From Ottowia oryzae (GTDB taxonomy: Bacteria > Pseudomonadota > Gammaproteobacteria > Burkholderiales > Burkholderiaceae_C), in NCBI RefSeq assembly GCF_003008535.1, contig NZ_CP027666.1, positions 2,159,501-2,223,500 of the forward strand: 64,000 nucleotides of DNA, in the 5' to 3' direction. The notes beneath the pieces were generated by a model. The model did not search any database. It worked only from the letters and a program-made list of their open reading frames with translations, and was not told the DNA's origin. Shown here piece by piece: positions 31,283-39,625 of this stretch. The first letter of the stretch is position 1. Each line of letters opens with the position of its first letter. Made by a program: the position numbers and the translations under genes.

Positions 31283-32362
31283 ATGCCGCCCGCCGCCCCG
31301 AAGAAAGATACTGCCCAAGTGACCCTGATCCTCGCCCCCATGGAAGGCCTGCTGGACCACGGCCTGCGCGAGCTGCTGACACGCGCTGGCGGGGTAGACC
31401 GCTGCGTGTCCGAATTCATCCGCATCACCGACCAGCTGCTGCCCACGCGCAGCTTCACCCGCGTGGTGCCAGAGCTGCTGCGCGGCGGGCGCACGCGCGC
31501 CGGCGTGCCGGTGCGCCCTCAGCTGCTGGGCTCTGACCCGGTTTGCCTGGCCGACAACGCCGCGCGCCTGGCCGAACTGGCCCCGCCCGGCATCGACCTG
31601 AACTTTGGCTGCCCCGCCAAAACCGTCAACCGCCACCGCGGCGGCGCCGTGCTGCTGGATGAGCCCGAACTGGTGCACGCCATCGTCGCCGCCGTGCGCC
31701 GCGCCGTACCAGCGCACGTGCCCGTATCGGCCAAGATGCGCTTAGGCTACGAGGACGACAGCCGCCTGCTGGACTGCGCCCGCGCCATCGAGAGCGCCGG
31801 CGCCAGCGAGCTGACGGTGCACGCGCGCACCAAGGCGCAGGGCTACAAGCCGCCGGCGTATTGGGAATCGATTGCCCGCGTGCGCCAGGCCGTGCGTCTG
31901 CCCATGGTGGCCAACGGCGATATCTGGAGCGTGGCCGACGCGCAGCGCTGCCGCGCTGTGACCGGCTGCACCACGCTGATGATGGGCCGCGGCATGGTGC
32001 GCCGGCCCGGCCTGGCCCTGGCCATTGCGCAGGCGGGTGGAATCGCGGACGCGCGCCCCGCCAGCCACGGCGCGCCGTCGTCTGACACCGACCCGGCCGT
32101 GCAGGCCCTACCATGGCGCCGCATCGAGGCGCTGCTGGTGGATTTCTGGGCGGACGTCAGCGCGCGCGTAGAGCGCCGCCACCGCGCCGGTCGGCTGAAG
32201 CTCTGGCTGAACTACCTGCGCCACGCCTACCCCGAGGCGCAGCAGGCATTCGACGTGCTGCGCCTGGTCAACGACGCCGACGCGATCGGCGCCTGGTTGC
32301 TATCTATTCAAGAGCGGCTGGCGCAGGATAGCCGGGCGCCAGAGGCCGATTTTGTGCTGTAA
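31283..32362 (+). CDS. dusC: tRNA-dihydrouridine(16) synthase DusC
   Basis: A 359-residue FMN-dependent enzyme that reduces uridine in the tRNA D-loop. The barrel start LILAPMEGLLDHGLRELL is followed by IDLNFGCPAKTVNRHRGGA with the catalytic cysteine (about residue 120). ELVHAIVAAVRRAVPAHVPV parallels the same segment of E. coli DusC and favours DusC over DusA/B. TLMMGRGMVRRPGL binds the FMN phosphate. The last 20 or so residues (LLSIQERLAQDSRAPEADF) are encoded by an interspersed repeat. ATG at 31283 is preferred over a TTG further upstream. Confidence 0.9.
   Translation: MPPAAPKKDTAQVTLILAPMEGLLDHGLRELLTRAGGVDRCVSEFIRITDQLLPTRSFTRVVPELLRGGRTRAGVPVRPQLLGSDPVCLADNAARLAELAPPGIDLNFGCPAKTVNRHRGGAVLLDEPELVHAIVAAVRRAVPAHVPVSAKMRLGYEDDSRLLDCARAIESAGASELTVHARTKAQGYKPPAYWESIARVRQAVRLPMVANGDIWSVADAQRCRAVTGCTTLMMGRGMVRRPGLALAIAQAGGIADARPASHGAPSSDTDPAVQALPWRRIEALLVDFWADVSARVERRHRAGRLKLWLNYLRHAYPEAQQAFDVLRLVNDADAIGAWLLSIQERLAQDSRAPEADFVL
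32297..32357 (-). repeat. Interspersed hairpin repeat, copy 10 (inside dusC 3' end)
   Basis: TTGCTATCTATTCAAGAGCG, GCTGGCGCAGG and GGGCGCCAGAGGCCGATTTT carry the repeat's typical blocks. It lies wholly within the reading frame and encodes the C-terminal tail of DusC. Confidence 0.65.
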
Positions 32363-32416
32363 ACGCCAGGCGCCCCGCGCCTCAGAACCATTCAAACAAC
32401 GAGAGGGAAAGCGCCC

Positions 32417-33388
32417 GTGGCATCCAGTTTGTTACTGCTGATCGACGACATCGCCGCCGTGCTGGACGACGTGGCCGTCATGACCAAAGTGGCCGCACGC
32501 AAAAGCGCGGCCATGGCCGACGACGTGGCCGTGCTCACCAAGCTGTCGGCCAAGAAAACCGCTGGCGTGCTGGGTGACGATCTGGCGCTGAACGCGCAGC
32601 AAGTCACCGGCGTCAGCGCCAACCGCGAAATCCCGGTGGTGTGGGCCGTGGCCAAGGGCTCGCTGGTCAACAAGGCCATCCTGGTGCCCGCCGCGCTGGC
32701 CATCAGCGCCTTCGCCCCCTGGGCCGTCACGCCGCTGCTGATGGTGGGGGGCGCATTTCTGTGCTTTGAAGGCTTTGAAAAGCTGGCGCACAAATTCCTG
32801 CACCAGCCCGAGGCCGACACGCACGACGCCGAGCTGAAAGCCGCCCTGGCCGACCCGAACGTCGACCTGGCCGCGCTGGAAAAAGACAAGGTCAAAGGCG
32901 CCGTGCGCACCGATTTCATCCTGTCGGCTGAAATCATCGCCATCACCCTGGGCACCGTGGCCGGGCAGGATTTCTGGACGCAGCTCACGGTGCTCACGGG
33001 CATCGCCATCATCATGACGGTGGGCGTCTACGGCCTGGTGGGCGGCATCGTCAAGCTGGACGACCTGGGCCTGTGGCTCAGCCAGAAAGCCAGCAGCACG
33101 GCCCAGGCCATTGGGCGCGGCATTCTGTGGCTGGCGCCTTGGTTGATGAAGTTCCTGTCGGTGGCCGGCACCGCCGCCATGTTCCTGGTGGGCGGCGGCA
33201 TCATCGCCCACGGCGTGCCCGCGCTGCACCACCTCATTCAAGGCTGGGCGCAGGGCGCGGGCGGTATCGGCTGGCTGGTGGAGATGCTGGCCAACGCCGC
33301 CGTCGGCATCGTCACCGGCGCCATCGTGGTCGGCGCGGTCACGCTGATCCAGAAGCTGCGCGGCAAGAAGCCGGCAGCGGCGCATTGA
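32417..33388 (+). CDS. DUF808-family inner-membrane protein
   Basis: A 323-residue protein of the DUF808 (YedI-like) family. The start SSLLLLIDDIAAVLDDVAVM and ADDVAVLTKLSAKKTAGVLG with DDLALNAQQVTGV are family hallmarks. At least five membrane segments follow (about residues 95-117, 170-190, 195-215, 245-270, 290-310). The start is GTG at 32417, preceded by GAGAGGGAAAG. Function unknown. Confidence 0.88.
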   Translation: MASSLLLLIDDIAAVLDDVAVMTKVAARKSAAMADDVAVLTKLSAKKTAGVLGDDLALNAQQVTGVSANREIPVVWAVAKGSLVNKAILVPAALAISAFAPWAVTPLLMVGGAFLCFEGFEKLAHKFLHQPEADTHDAELKAALADPNVDLAALEKDKVKGAVRTDFILSAEIIAITLGTVAGQDFWTQLTVLTGIAIIMTVGVYGLVGGIVKLDDLGLWLSQKASSTAQAIGRGILWLAPWLMKFLSVAGTAAMFLVGGGIIAHGVPALHHLIQGWAQGAGGIGWLVEMLANAAVGIVTGAIVVGAVTLIQKLRGKKPAAAH

Positions 33389-33398
33389 TTGACAAGCG

Positions 33399-33452
33399 TT
33401 TTGTGCCTCTGGCGCAGGTACAGCAAGCGCCAGCAGCTATCTATTGAATAGC
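33399..33452 (+). repeat. Interspersed hairpin repeat, copy 11
   Basis: TTTTGTGCCTCTGGCGCAGG ... AAGCGCCAGCAGCTATCTAT, between the convergent DUF808 gene and the phytase-like esterase gene. Confidence 0.75.
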
Positions 33453-33474
33453 GAACCGGCGCTGCGTATGAAAG

Positions 33475-34830
33475 TCAACGCGCCCGCAGAAAGTCACCCA
33501 CCTCCAGCAGCACCAGCTCGTTGTCGTCCGCCTGGTTGGGCTCGCGGCTGCTGCTGAACGGCAGGTTGTTGTCGTTGCCGACCACGATGTGCGTGGCGTC
33601 CACCACGTCCACGTTCTCGATGGTGAAGAAGGGGAACTTCAGCACCCCGTCGGTCAACGGCTTGCGGGCCAGGTGCTTGGGGTCTTGAATGGCCAGCAGG
33701 TCGATGTAGCCGACCTTGCGCAGCGGCCCGCCGGCGTTGGCGTCGGTCAGTTCCACCTTGTAGACGCGCTTGAACTTGGCCGGGTCGCTGAAGCAATCCG
33801 GGCGCGGCTGACCGGCGGGGCAGGCTTTGTCGGCCGTGCCTTCGCTGTTGTCGCGCTCGATGATCAGGCCGGTGGTCGCGTCGATCATGTTGAAGTCGCC
33901 GATGGCGTGCTGGGGCGCCTCCAGCAGGTATTTCCATGAGCGGCCCGTCCATTGCTGCTGCGCCACATCGAACTCCAGCACGCGCAGGGCGGTCTTGCCG
34001 TCCACGGCTTCGTAGGTTTTGGCGTCTTCTTGCCACAGCGGGCCTTCGAGCAGCGCGTACAGCTTGCTGCCGTCGGGGCTGGCGGCCATGCCTTCAAAGC
34101 CCTTGGATCGCTTGACCTGAAACGCGGGCGCCTTCGCGTCCGGCGCGCCTGCGGTGGTGACGGCCGGGTGGTCGGGCGAGCGCACCACCTTGCCATCCAC
34201 CAGTGTGTCGAACACGCCGAGCACGCGGCCGTTCAGATCGGCCTTGATCAGAAAGGGGCCGAACTCCTCGCCAATCCACAGCGCGCCGCCCGCAAACTGA
34301 AAGCTCTCGGGGTCGAAGTCGGCGCCCGTCAGGTAGCGCCGCTGCGTGCCTTCCTCGGCGATGCGAAAGGGCACTTTCTTGTCCGGGTCGTGCAGGAAGA
34401 CGGTTTTCAGGCGCTTGAACTGGCCGCTCTTGAAATCCACCCCGTAGTGGTTCAGGTACAGCATGAAGTCGGGCGAATTGGCTTTGGCGCCCGCGCCGTT
34501 GTCGGTCAGGATCCAGAAGGTGCCGTCCGCCATGCGCTTGATGCCCGAGTGGCCCTGCGCCGGCTGGCCTTTGAACGGCAGCGACACGCCCGTGGGCCGC
34601 CCGTTGGATCGGCCCTCCACCGTGCCCAGTTGGTCCACGCGCTGGGGCGTGGTGAACTTGCCGCTGGTCTGCAGGTCGGGCGGCGCATCCTTGGGCGCCG
34701 GAATCATCGTGCGCGCGGGCAGCACGGCGTGCCCGTCCAGCGTGGCGGGGAAGGCGGTCTGCGCGTGCACAGGCAGGCTGGCGGCGAGCGCCAAAGCGGC
34801 GCCGAGGCAGAGGGTAGAGCGTCGAAACAT
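33475..34830 (-). CDS. Exported esterase-like protein of phytase family (PF13449-type)
   Basis: A 451-residue exported protein with signal peptide LGAALALAASLPVHAQ. The body is a predicted beta-propeller of the 'esterase-like activity of phytase' family: GHSGIKRMADGTFWILTDNG (about residues 94-113), DFDPESFQFAGGALWIGEEF (about 172-191), KGFEGMAASPDGSKLYALLE and VVGNDNNLPFSSSREPN near the end. Members act on phosphate esters or are of unknown substrate. Alone in its transcription unit. ATG at 34830 begins the signal peptide. Confidence 0.85.
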   Translation of the reverse strand: MFRRSTLCLGAALALAASLPVHAQTAFPATLDGHAVLPARTMIPAPKDAPPDLQTSGKFTTPQRVDQLGTVEGRSNGRPTGVSLPFKGQPAQGHSGIKRMADGTFWILTDNGAGAKANSPDFMLYLNHYGVDFKSGQFKRLKTVFLHDPDKKVPFRIAEEGTQRRYLTGADFDPESFQFAGGALWIGEEFGPFLIKADLNGRVLGVFDTLVDGKVVRSPDHPAVTTAGAPDAKAPAFQVKRSKGFEGMAASPDGSKLYALLEGPLWQEDAKTYEAVDGKTALRVLEFDVAQQQWTGRSWKYLLEAPQHAIGDFNMIDATTGLIIERDNSEGTADKACPAGQPRPDCFSDPAKFKRVYKVELTDANAGGPLRKVGYIDLLAIQDPKHLARKPLTDGVLKFPFFTIENVDVVDATHIVVGNDNNLPFSSSREPNQADDNELVLLEVGDFLRAR

Positions 34831-34980
34831 GAAAGCGATGAAGGCTGAATGAGAGAACCCGCGACAGTGCCCGCACGGCATGACGGTGGTGTGACGCGAA
34901 TGTGACGCCAGGCAAGCCGCCACGCGACATCGTCGCCGGCAGTGCTTGATATCGCATACCGCAGCGCGGTTCGATGCGCT

Positions 34981-35035
34981 TTTGAGCGCTAGCGCAGGCG
35001 GAATAAGCGCAGAAAGCTATCTATCCGATAGCAAT
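34981..35035 (+). repeat. Interspersed hairpin repeat, copy 12
   Basis: GAGCGCTAGCGCAGGCGG ... AAGCGCAGAAAGCTATCTAT, somewhat diverged. It follows the acyl-CoA synthetase gene stop. Confidence 0.6.
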
Positions 35036-35076
35036 TCAATCGACCGACCGCGCCAACTCCGCCAGCCTTACCGGGT

Positions 35077-36627
35077 TCAAGCCGCGTGGGCCTGCCGCAG
35101 CTGCCGCTTCAGCAGCTTGCCACTGGGGTTCTTGGGCAGCGCGTCGGTAAAGATCACCCGCTTGGGCGCCTTAAAGTGGGCCATGTGCGCGGTGCAGTGG
35201 GCGATCAGTTCGGCCTCGGTCAGCTCGTGGCCGTCTTTCAGCACCACCACGGCGGTCACGGCTTCCACCCATTTCGGGTCGGGCAAGCCGACCACGGCGA
35301 CTTCGCTGACCTGCGGCAGGCGGTAGATCATTTCTTCCACCTCGCGGCTGGCCACGTTTTCGCCGCCGGTCTTGATCATGTCCTTCTTGCGGTCGACTAC
35401 GCTGATGTAGCCCTCGTCGTCGATCACGCCCAGGTCGCCCGAATGGAACCAGTCGCCGGTGAAGGCGGCGGCGGTGCGCTCTGGGTCGTTGAGGTAGCCC
35501 AGCATCAGGTGCGGCGAGCGGTGCACGATCTCGCCGACCTCGCCCACGGCCACGTCGCGCAGCTCGTCGTCGACCACGCGGGTTTCCACGTTCAGCACCG
35601 CGCGCCCGGCCGACCCCGGCTTGCGCAGCTGGTCGTCGGGGCCAAGCATGGTGGCCAGCGGGGCGATCTCGGTCTGGCCGTACAGGTTCCACAGCCGCAC
35701 GTTGGGCAGGCGGCGGGCGATTTCCTTCATCACCTCCACCGGCATGATGGAGGCACCGTAGTAGCCCTTGGCCAGCCGGCTCAGGTCGGTCTGGTCGAAC
35801 AGGGGTGAGCGCAGCAGCGCGATCCACACCGTGGGCGGCGCGAAAAAGCTGGTCACGCCGCGCTCGGCCATCAGCCGCAGCAGGTTGTCGGGCGTGGGTT
35901 GGCTGGTGATGTGGTTTTCAGAGCCGATGTAGATCGCCGGGCCAAAGAACACGTCCAGCTGCGCGCAGTGGTACAGGGGCAGGGCGTGCAGGGCCACGTC
36001 ATGCTCGGCCACCTCGGCGTTGATGCAGCAGCTGACGTACTGCCACAGCACGGCGTCGTGCGTCAGCATGGCGCCCTTGGGCGCGCTTTCGGTGCCGCTG
36101 GTGTAGACGATCTGCAGCAGGTCGGTGCTTTGCAGCGTCGGCTCGGGCAGGGCGGCGGTGCAGGCGGCAAGCTCGAAGAAGCTGGCCATGCCGGGCGCGG
36201 GCTCGCTCGGGTCTTCCGAAGGCAGCCAGAGGAAGTCGGCCACGGGTGTGCCCTGCGCGGCGGCGGCGCGCGCCAGCTCGGCCAGGCCGCTGTCGGTGGC
36301 CAGCGTGCGGGCGCCGGCGTGGCGCAGGATGTAGGCGACTTCGTCCGCCTTCAGCATGAAGTTGATGGGCACCAGCACCGCGCCCAGCCGCGCCAGCGCA
36401 AAGCGCAGCGCCGCAAAGCCGTGCGAGTTGCGCGCCAGCACCGCCACGCGGTCGCCATGGCCCACGCCGCGCCCGGCCAGGCCAGCGGCCAGGCGGGTGA
36501 CCAGGGCGTCGAATTCGGCGTACGTCCACTGCGTGTCGCCGCAGCGGATGGCCAGCTTGTTCGGCAGGCGCTGGGCGGTGCGGCGAAGGATGTCGCCCAC
36601 GGTCTGGCGGCGAATGATGGGGTGCAT
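35077..36627 (-). CDS. AMP-dependent acyl-CoA synthetase
   Basis: A 516-residue adenylate-forming enzyme that activates a carboxylic acid with ATP and CoA. The P-loop-like motif is VYTSGTESAPKGAMLTH (about residues 171-187). WNLYGQTEIAPLATML (about 310), GDWFHSGDLGVIDDEGYISV (about 389) and the hinge DRKKDMIKTGGENV (about 411), with the C-terminal PKNPSGKLLKRQLR carrying the catalytic lysine, are all present. Resembles medium/long-chain fatty acyl-CoA ligases. The substrate is not certain; the nearby AraC regulator, aldehyde dehydrogenase and GMC alcohol oxidase suggest an alcohol-aldehyde-acid route. Confidence 0.9.
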   Translation of the reverse strand: MHPIIRRQTVGDILRRTAQRLPNKLAIRCGDTQWTYAEFDALVTRLAAGLAGRGVGHGDRVAVLARNSHGFAALRFALARLGAVLVPINFMLKADEVAYILRHAGARTLATDSGLAELARAAAAQGTPVADFLWLPSEDPSEPAPGMASFFELAACTAALPEPTLQSTDLLQIVYTSGTESAPKGAMLTHDAVLWQYVSCCINAEVAEHDVALHALPLYHCAQLDVFFGPAIYIGSENHITSQPTPDNLLRLMAERGVTSFFAPPTVWIALLRSPLFDQTDLSRLAKGYYGASIMPVEVMKEIARRLPNVRLWNLYGQTEIAPLATMLGPDDQLRKPGSAGRAVLNVETRVVDDELRDVAVGEVGEIVHRSPHLMLGYLNDPERTAAAFTGDWFHSGDLGVIDDEGYISVVDRKKDMIKTGGENVASREVEEMIYRLPQVSEVAVVGLPDPKWVEAVTAVVVLKDGHELTEAELIAHCTAHMAHFKAPKRVIFTDALPKNPSGKLLKRQLRQAHAA

Positions 36628-36660
36628 GCTTGTCTCCGGCTTGTTGTAATGATTGGTATA

Positions 36661-36720
36661 GAAATCAGGCTCTGGCGCAGGCGCAGCCAGCGCCGGCAGC
36701 TACGAGTTGTGTAGCAAAAA
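36661..36720 (+). repeat. Interspersed hairpin repeat, copy 13
   Basis: GAAATCAGGCTCTGGCGCAG ... CCAGCGCCGGCAGCTACGAG, a well-preserved copy upstream of the acyl-CoA synthetase gene. Confidence 0.75.
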
Positions 36721-36869
36721 GGCTGCGGCGCTTGACTGTGCCCCACTGCGCTTCAAGGCTGCGTGAGCACGATGGGGCCGTTGTACGGCGCCCACCGCGT
36801 TGACGTGCAGCACGCTGGCGCGCACCACGAGCATACAAAGGTGCGATGGCTTGGGTATGCGGCAAGCCA

Positions 36870-37994
36870 CTAGGCCAGCAGCGCCGCGCCTTGCCCCGCA
36901 GAGGGCGCGGCGTGCAGCGCGCCCGCACCCGAGGCCACCTGTTGAATCGCGCCGCGGAAGGTGCCCGGCGACTGGCCCGTCCATTTGCGAAACGCCTTGC
37001 GGAAGTTGGTGGCTTCCGAGAAGCCCAGCCGCTGGCCCACCTCGTCCACCGACAGCGTGGTGTGGGTCAGAAACTCGATGGCCAGCGACGAGCGCAGGTC
37101 GTCCATGATCTGCTGGTAGTGGCTGCCCAGCTCCGACAGCCGGCGCTGCAGCGTGCGCACCGACAGGCCCAGCTGGCAGGCCATCTCGTCCAGCTTCGGA
37201 AAGCTGCCGCAGCTTTCGATGCACGCCGTGCGGATGCTGAGCTCCAGCTCGGTCTGCGCCGGCAGGCCGTGCGCCAGGCGCTGGCACATCTGTTCGCACA
37301 GCTCGGCGGTGCGCGGCTGGGCATGGGGCAGCGGAAACTGCAGCATCGACGCGTCGAAGTGCCATTCCAGCCGCCCGGCGCCGAATTGCACCGGGCAGCC
37401 AAAAATGGCCTCGTAGGCTTCGGCATGGGCAGGGCGCGCGTAGGGCAGCATCAGCACGCGCGACGGCAGCGGCGCTTCCAGCACGCAGGCTGTGAGGCGG
37501 TGGATGGACGAAAACCAGTATTCGGTGCACAGCGGCAGCAGCTCGCCCAGCTGCAGCACGTCCCGCCCTTCAAAGATGGCGGTGTCGCCTTCGATGCGAA
37601 AGCGCTTTTCCAGCACCGGCCCGGCCAGCTTGATGTGCCGCACCCCCAGCGCGACCGCATCGCCAAAGGTGGGGCTGCTGACCAGCGCATAGCCGTACAC
37701 GCCAAAGTCGCACAGCCGCTGGCGCTGCCCGGCACGCAGGCCCACGTCGCCCGTGCCGGCCAGGCGCAGCGCGTTGCGGTAGAGGGCGACTTTCTGCGCG
37801 TGCGACATACGCACCTGCTGATCGCCAAAGTGCTGCTCAGTCAGGCCAGAGCCCTCCAGCACCGCCCGGCTGGGCACGCCCTGCGCTTGCAATTCGGCCA
37901 GCAGGGCGCCCATGCCCAGCATGCTGTGCGTGTGCGCTGCCGGGTGCAGGTCGGCGGGGCTGGCGCTTTCAGAAATGGTCAGGTTCAGGGGCAT
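36870..37994 (-). CDS. AraC-family regulator (OruR/ArgR-like with N-terminal ligand domain)
   Basis: A 374-residue regulator. The N-terminal domain (about residues 25-215) is of the 'arabinose-binding AraC-like' type (PF12625), with VALYRNALRLAGTGDVGLRA. The C-terminal double helix-turn-helix contains LSVRTLQRRLSELGSHYQQI and then VGQRLGFSEATNFRKAFRKW with TGQSPGTFR. It is divergent from the aldehyde dehydrogenase and GMC oxidoreductase genes and probably controls them in response to an alcohol or aldehyde. The ATG at 37994 is chosen by the family's usual N-terminal length. Confidence 0.86.
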   Translation of the reverse strand: MPLNLTISESASPADLHPAAHTHSMLGMGALLAELQAQGVPSRAVLEGSGLTEQHFGDQQVRMSHAQKVALYRNALRLAGTGDVGLRAGQRQRLCDFGVYGYALVSSPTFGDAVALGVRHIKLAGPVLEKRFRIEGDTAIFEGRDVLQLGELLPLCTEYWFSSIHRLTACVLEAPLPSRVLMLPYARPAHAEAYEAIFGCPVQFGAGRLEWHFDASMLQFPLPHAQPRTAELCEQMCQRLAHGLPAQTELELSIRTACIESCGSFPKLDEMACQLGLSVRTLQRRLSELGSHYQQIMDDLRSSLAIEFLTHTTLSVDEVGQRLGFSEATNFRKAFRKWTGQSPGTFRGAIQQVASGAGALHAAPSAGQGAALLA

Positions 37995-38129
37995 GGGGGT
38001 TTTCCCGAAAGGTGGGGTGCTTGGCGTCTTTTTACCCCATGCTGGCGCAATTTCACCTCCCCAAGCGCCATGGCGGCTCGCAAACTGGCCGCTCAATACC
38101 GCAGCAAGATCGAAAAAGGCCAGCATCTT

Positions 38130-39614
38130 ATGAACGACGACCGCCCGGCACCGGCGCCCCTTGAGGCCGCCGCGCGCCTGCAGAACGTGTTCGCCGCGCA
38201 ATCGGCCGCGTACGCGCAGAACCCCTATCCGTCGGCCCAGGCGCGAAAGGCGTCGCTGCGCCAGCTCAAGCGCCAGTTGCTGCGCTACCAGGACGCGCTG
38301 GCGCAGGCGATCTGCACCGACTTCGGGTTTCGCTCGCACGCCGAATCCAAGATGCTGGATGTGCTGAGCTCCACGCTGGAGATCAACCACGCCCTCTCGC
38401 ACCTCAGCCGCTGGATGCGCCCGCGCCGCCGCCGGCCGGAGCTGCTGTTTGCCACCAACAGCCTGCGCGTCACCTACCAGCCCAAGGGCGTGGTCGGCGT
38501 GATCGTGCCGTGGAACTTCCCCGTGTACCTGGCGCTGGGGCCACTCACGGCGGCGCTGGCGGCGGGCAACCGCGTGATGATCAAGATGGCCGAGGTCACG
38601 CCCGCGACCAACGCGGTGCTGCGCCGCATGCTGGCGGAGGTGTTTGCCGAAGACCAGGTGGCCGTGGTGGGCGAAGAGCTGGTCAACCCCAACGACTTCA
38701 CCGCGCTGCCTTTCGATCACATCGTGTTCACCGGCTCGCCCGCCGTGGGCCGCGTGGTCATGCGCACCGCCGCCGACAACCTGACGCCGGTCACGCTGGA
38801 GCTGGGCGGCAAATCGCCCGCGCTGGTGGCGCGCGGCTACCCGGTGGCCGAGGCGGCGCGCTCCATCGCCCACGGCAAGGGCACCAATGCGGGCCAGATC
38901 TGCGTGGCACCCGACTACGCCCTGGTGCCGCGCGAGAGCGTGGCCGATTTCGTGGCGCAGGCCAAAGCCAGCTTCATCGAAATGTTTGGCACCGACTTGG
39001 CCGCGTCGCCCGACTACACCGCCATCGTCAACGACCGCCAGGCCGCCCGCATCGACGCGCTGCTGCAAGACGCGCGCGCCAAAGGCGCGCAGATCGAGGC
39101 CTGCGCGCAGCCTGGGCCGGGGCGGCGCATGCCGCTGCAGATCGTCACGGGCCTGACGCCCGACATGCGGCTGATGCAAGAGGAAATCTTTGGCCCCGTG
39201 CTGCCGGTGCTCCCATATGACCAGCTTGAAGACGCCGTGCGTCACATCAACGCCGGGCCGCGCCCGCTGGCGCTGTATTGCTTCAGCCACGATGCCGCCC
39301 TGCGCGACCAGGTACTGAAAGCCACGCATTCCGGCGGCGTCACCCTGAACGACTGGGGCTGGCAGACCATCAACCACGACGCGCCGTTTGGCGGCGTGGG
39401 CAACTCGGGCATGGGCTCGTACCACGGCGAAGAGGGCTTTCGCGAGCTGTCGCACGCGCGCACGGTCTTCAAGCGCCATCGCTTCTTCCCGATCAAGCTG
39501 TTTCACCCGCCCTATGGCAACTGGGCGCAGCGCCTCACGCTCAGGTTCTACCTGGGCCGGGGTGGCGATCCCGCGGTAACGCCTGAAACCCCCGCCTCGC
39601 GGCGCGTGCTTTGA
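38130..39614 (+). CDS. Aldehyde dehydrogenase, coniferyl-aldehyde dehydrogenase type
   Basis: A 494-residue NAD(P)-dependent aldehyde dehydrogenase. Motifs in order: VVGVIVPWNFPVYLALGPL (about residues 120-138), IVFTGSPAVGRVVM (about 199), the glutamate in TLELGGKSPALVA (about 224) and the nucleophilic cysteine in NAGQICVAPDYALV (about 258). It lacks the extended ALDH N-terminus, as in the coniferyl aldehyde dehydrogenase/ALDH3-like group, and has NHDAPFGGVGNSGMGSYHGE near the end. Adjacent GMC oxidoreductase would supply the aldehyde. ATG at 38130 is chosen over in-frame codons upstream. Confidence 0.9.
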   Translation: MNDDRPAPAPLEAAARLQNVFAAQSAAYAQNPYPSAQARKASLRQLKRQLLRYQDALAQAICTDFGFRSHAESKMLDVLSSTLEINHALSHLSRWMRPRRRRPELLFATNSLRVTYQPKGVVGVIVPWNFPVYLALGPLTAALAAGNRVMIKMAEVTPATNAVLRRMLAEVFAEDQVAVVGEELVNPNDFTALPFDHIVFTGSPAVGRVVMRTAADNLTPVTLELGGKSPALVARGYPVAEAARSIAHGKGTNAGQICVAPDYALVPRESVADFVAQAKASFIEMFGTDLAASPDYTAIVNDRQAARIDALLQDARAKGAQIEACAQPGPGRRMPLQIVTGLTPDMRLMQEEIFGPVLPVLPYDQLEDAVRHINAGPRPLALYCFSHDAALRDQVLKATHSGGVTLNDWGWQTINHDAPFGGVGNSGMGSYHGEEGFRELSHARTVFKRHRFFPIKLFHPPYGNWAQRLTLRFYLGRGGDPAVTPETPASRRVL

Positions 39615-39625
39615 ACGAGGTTGAC

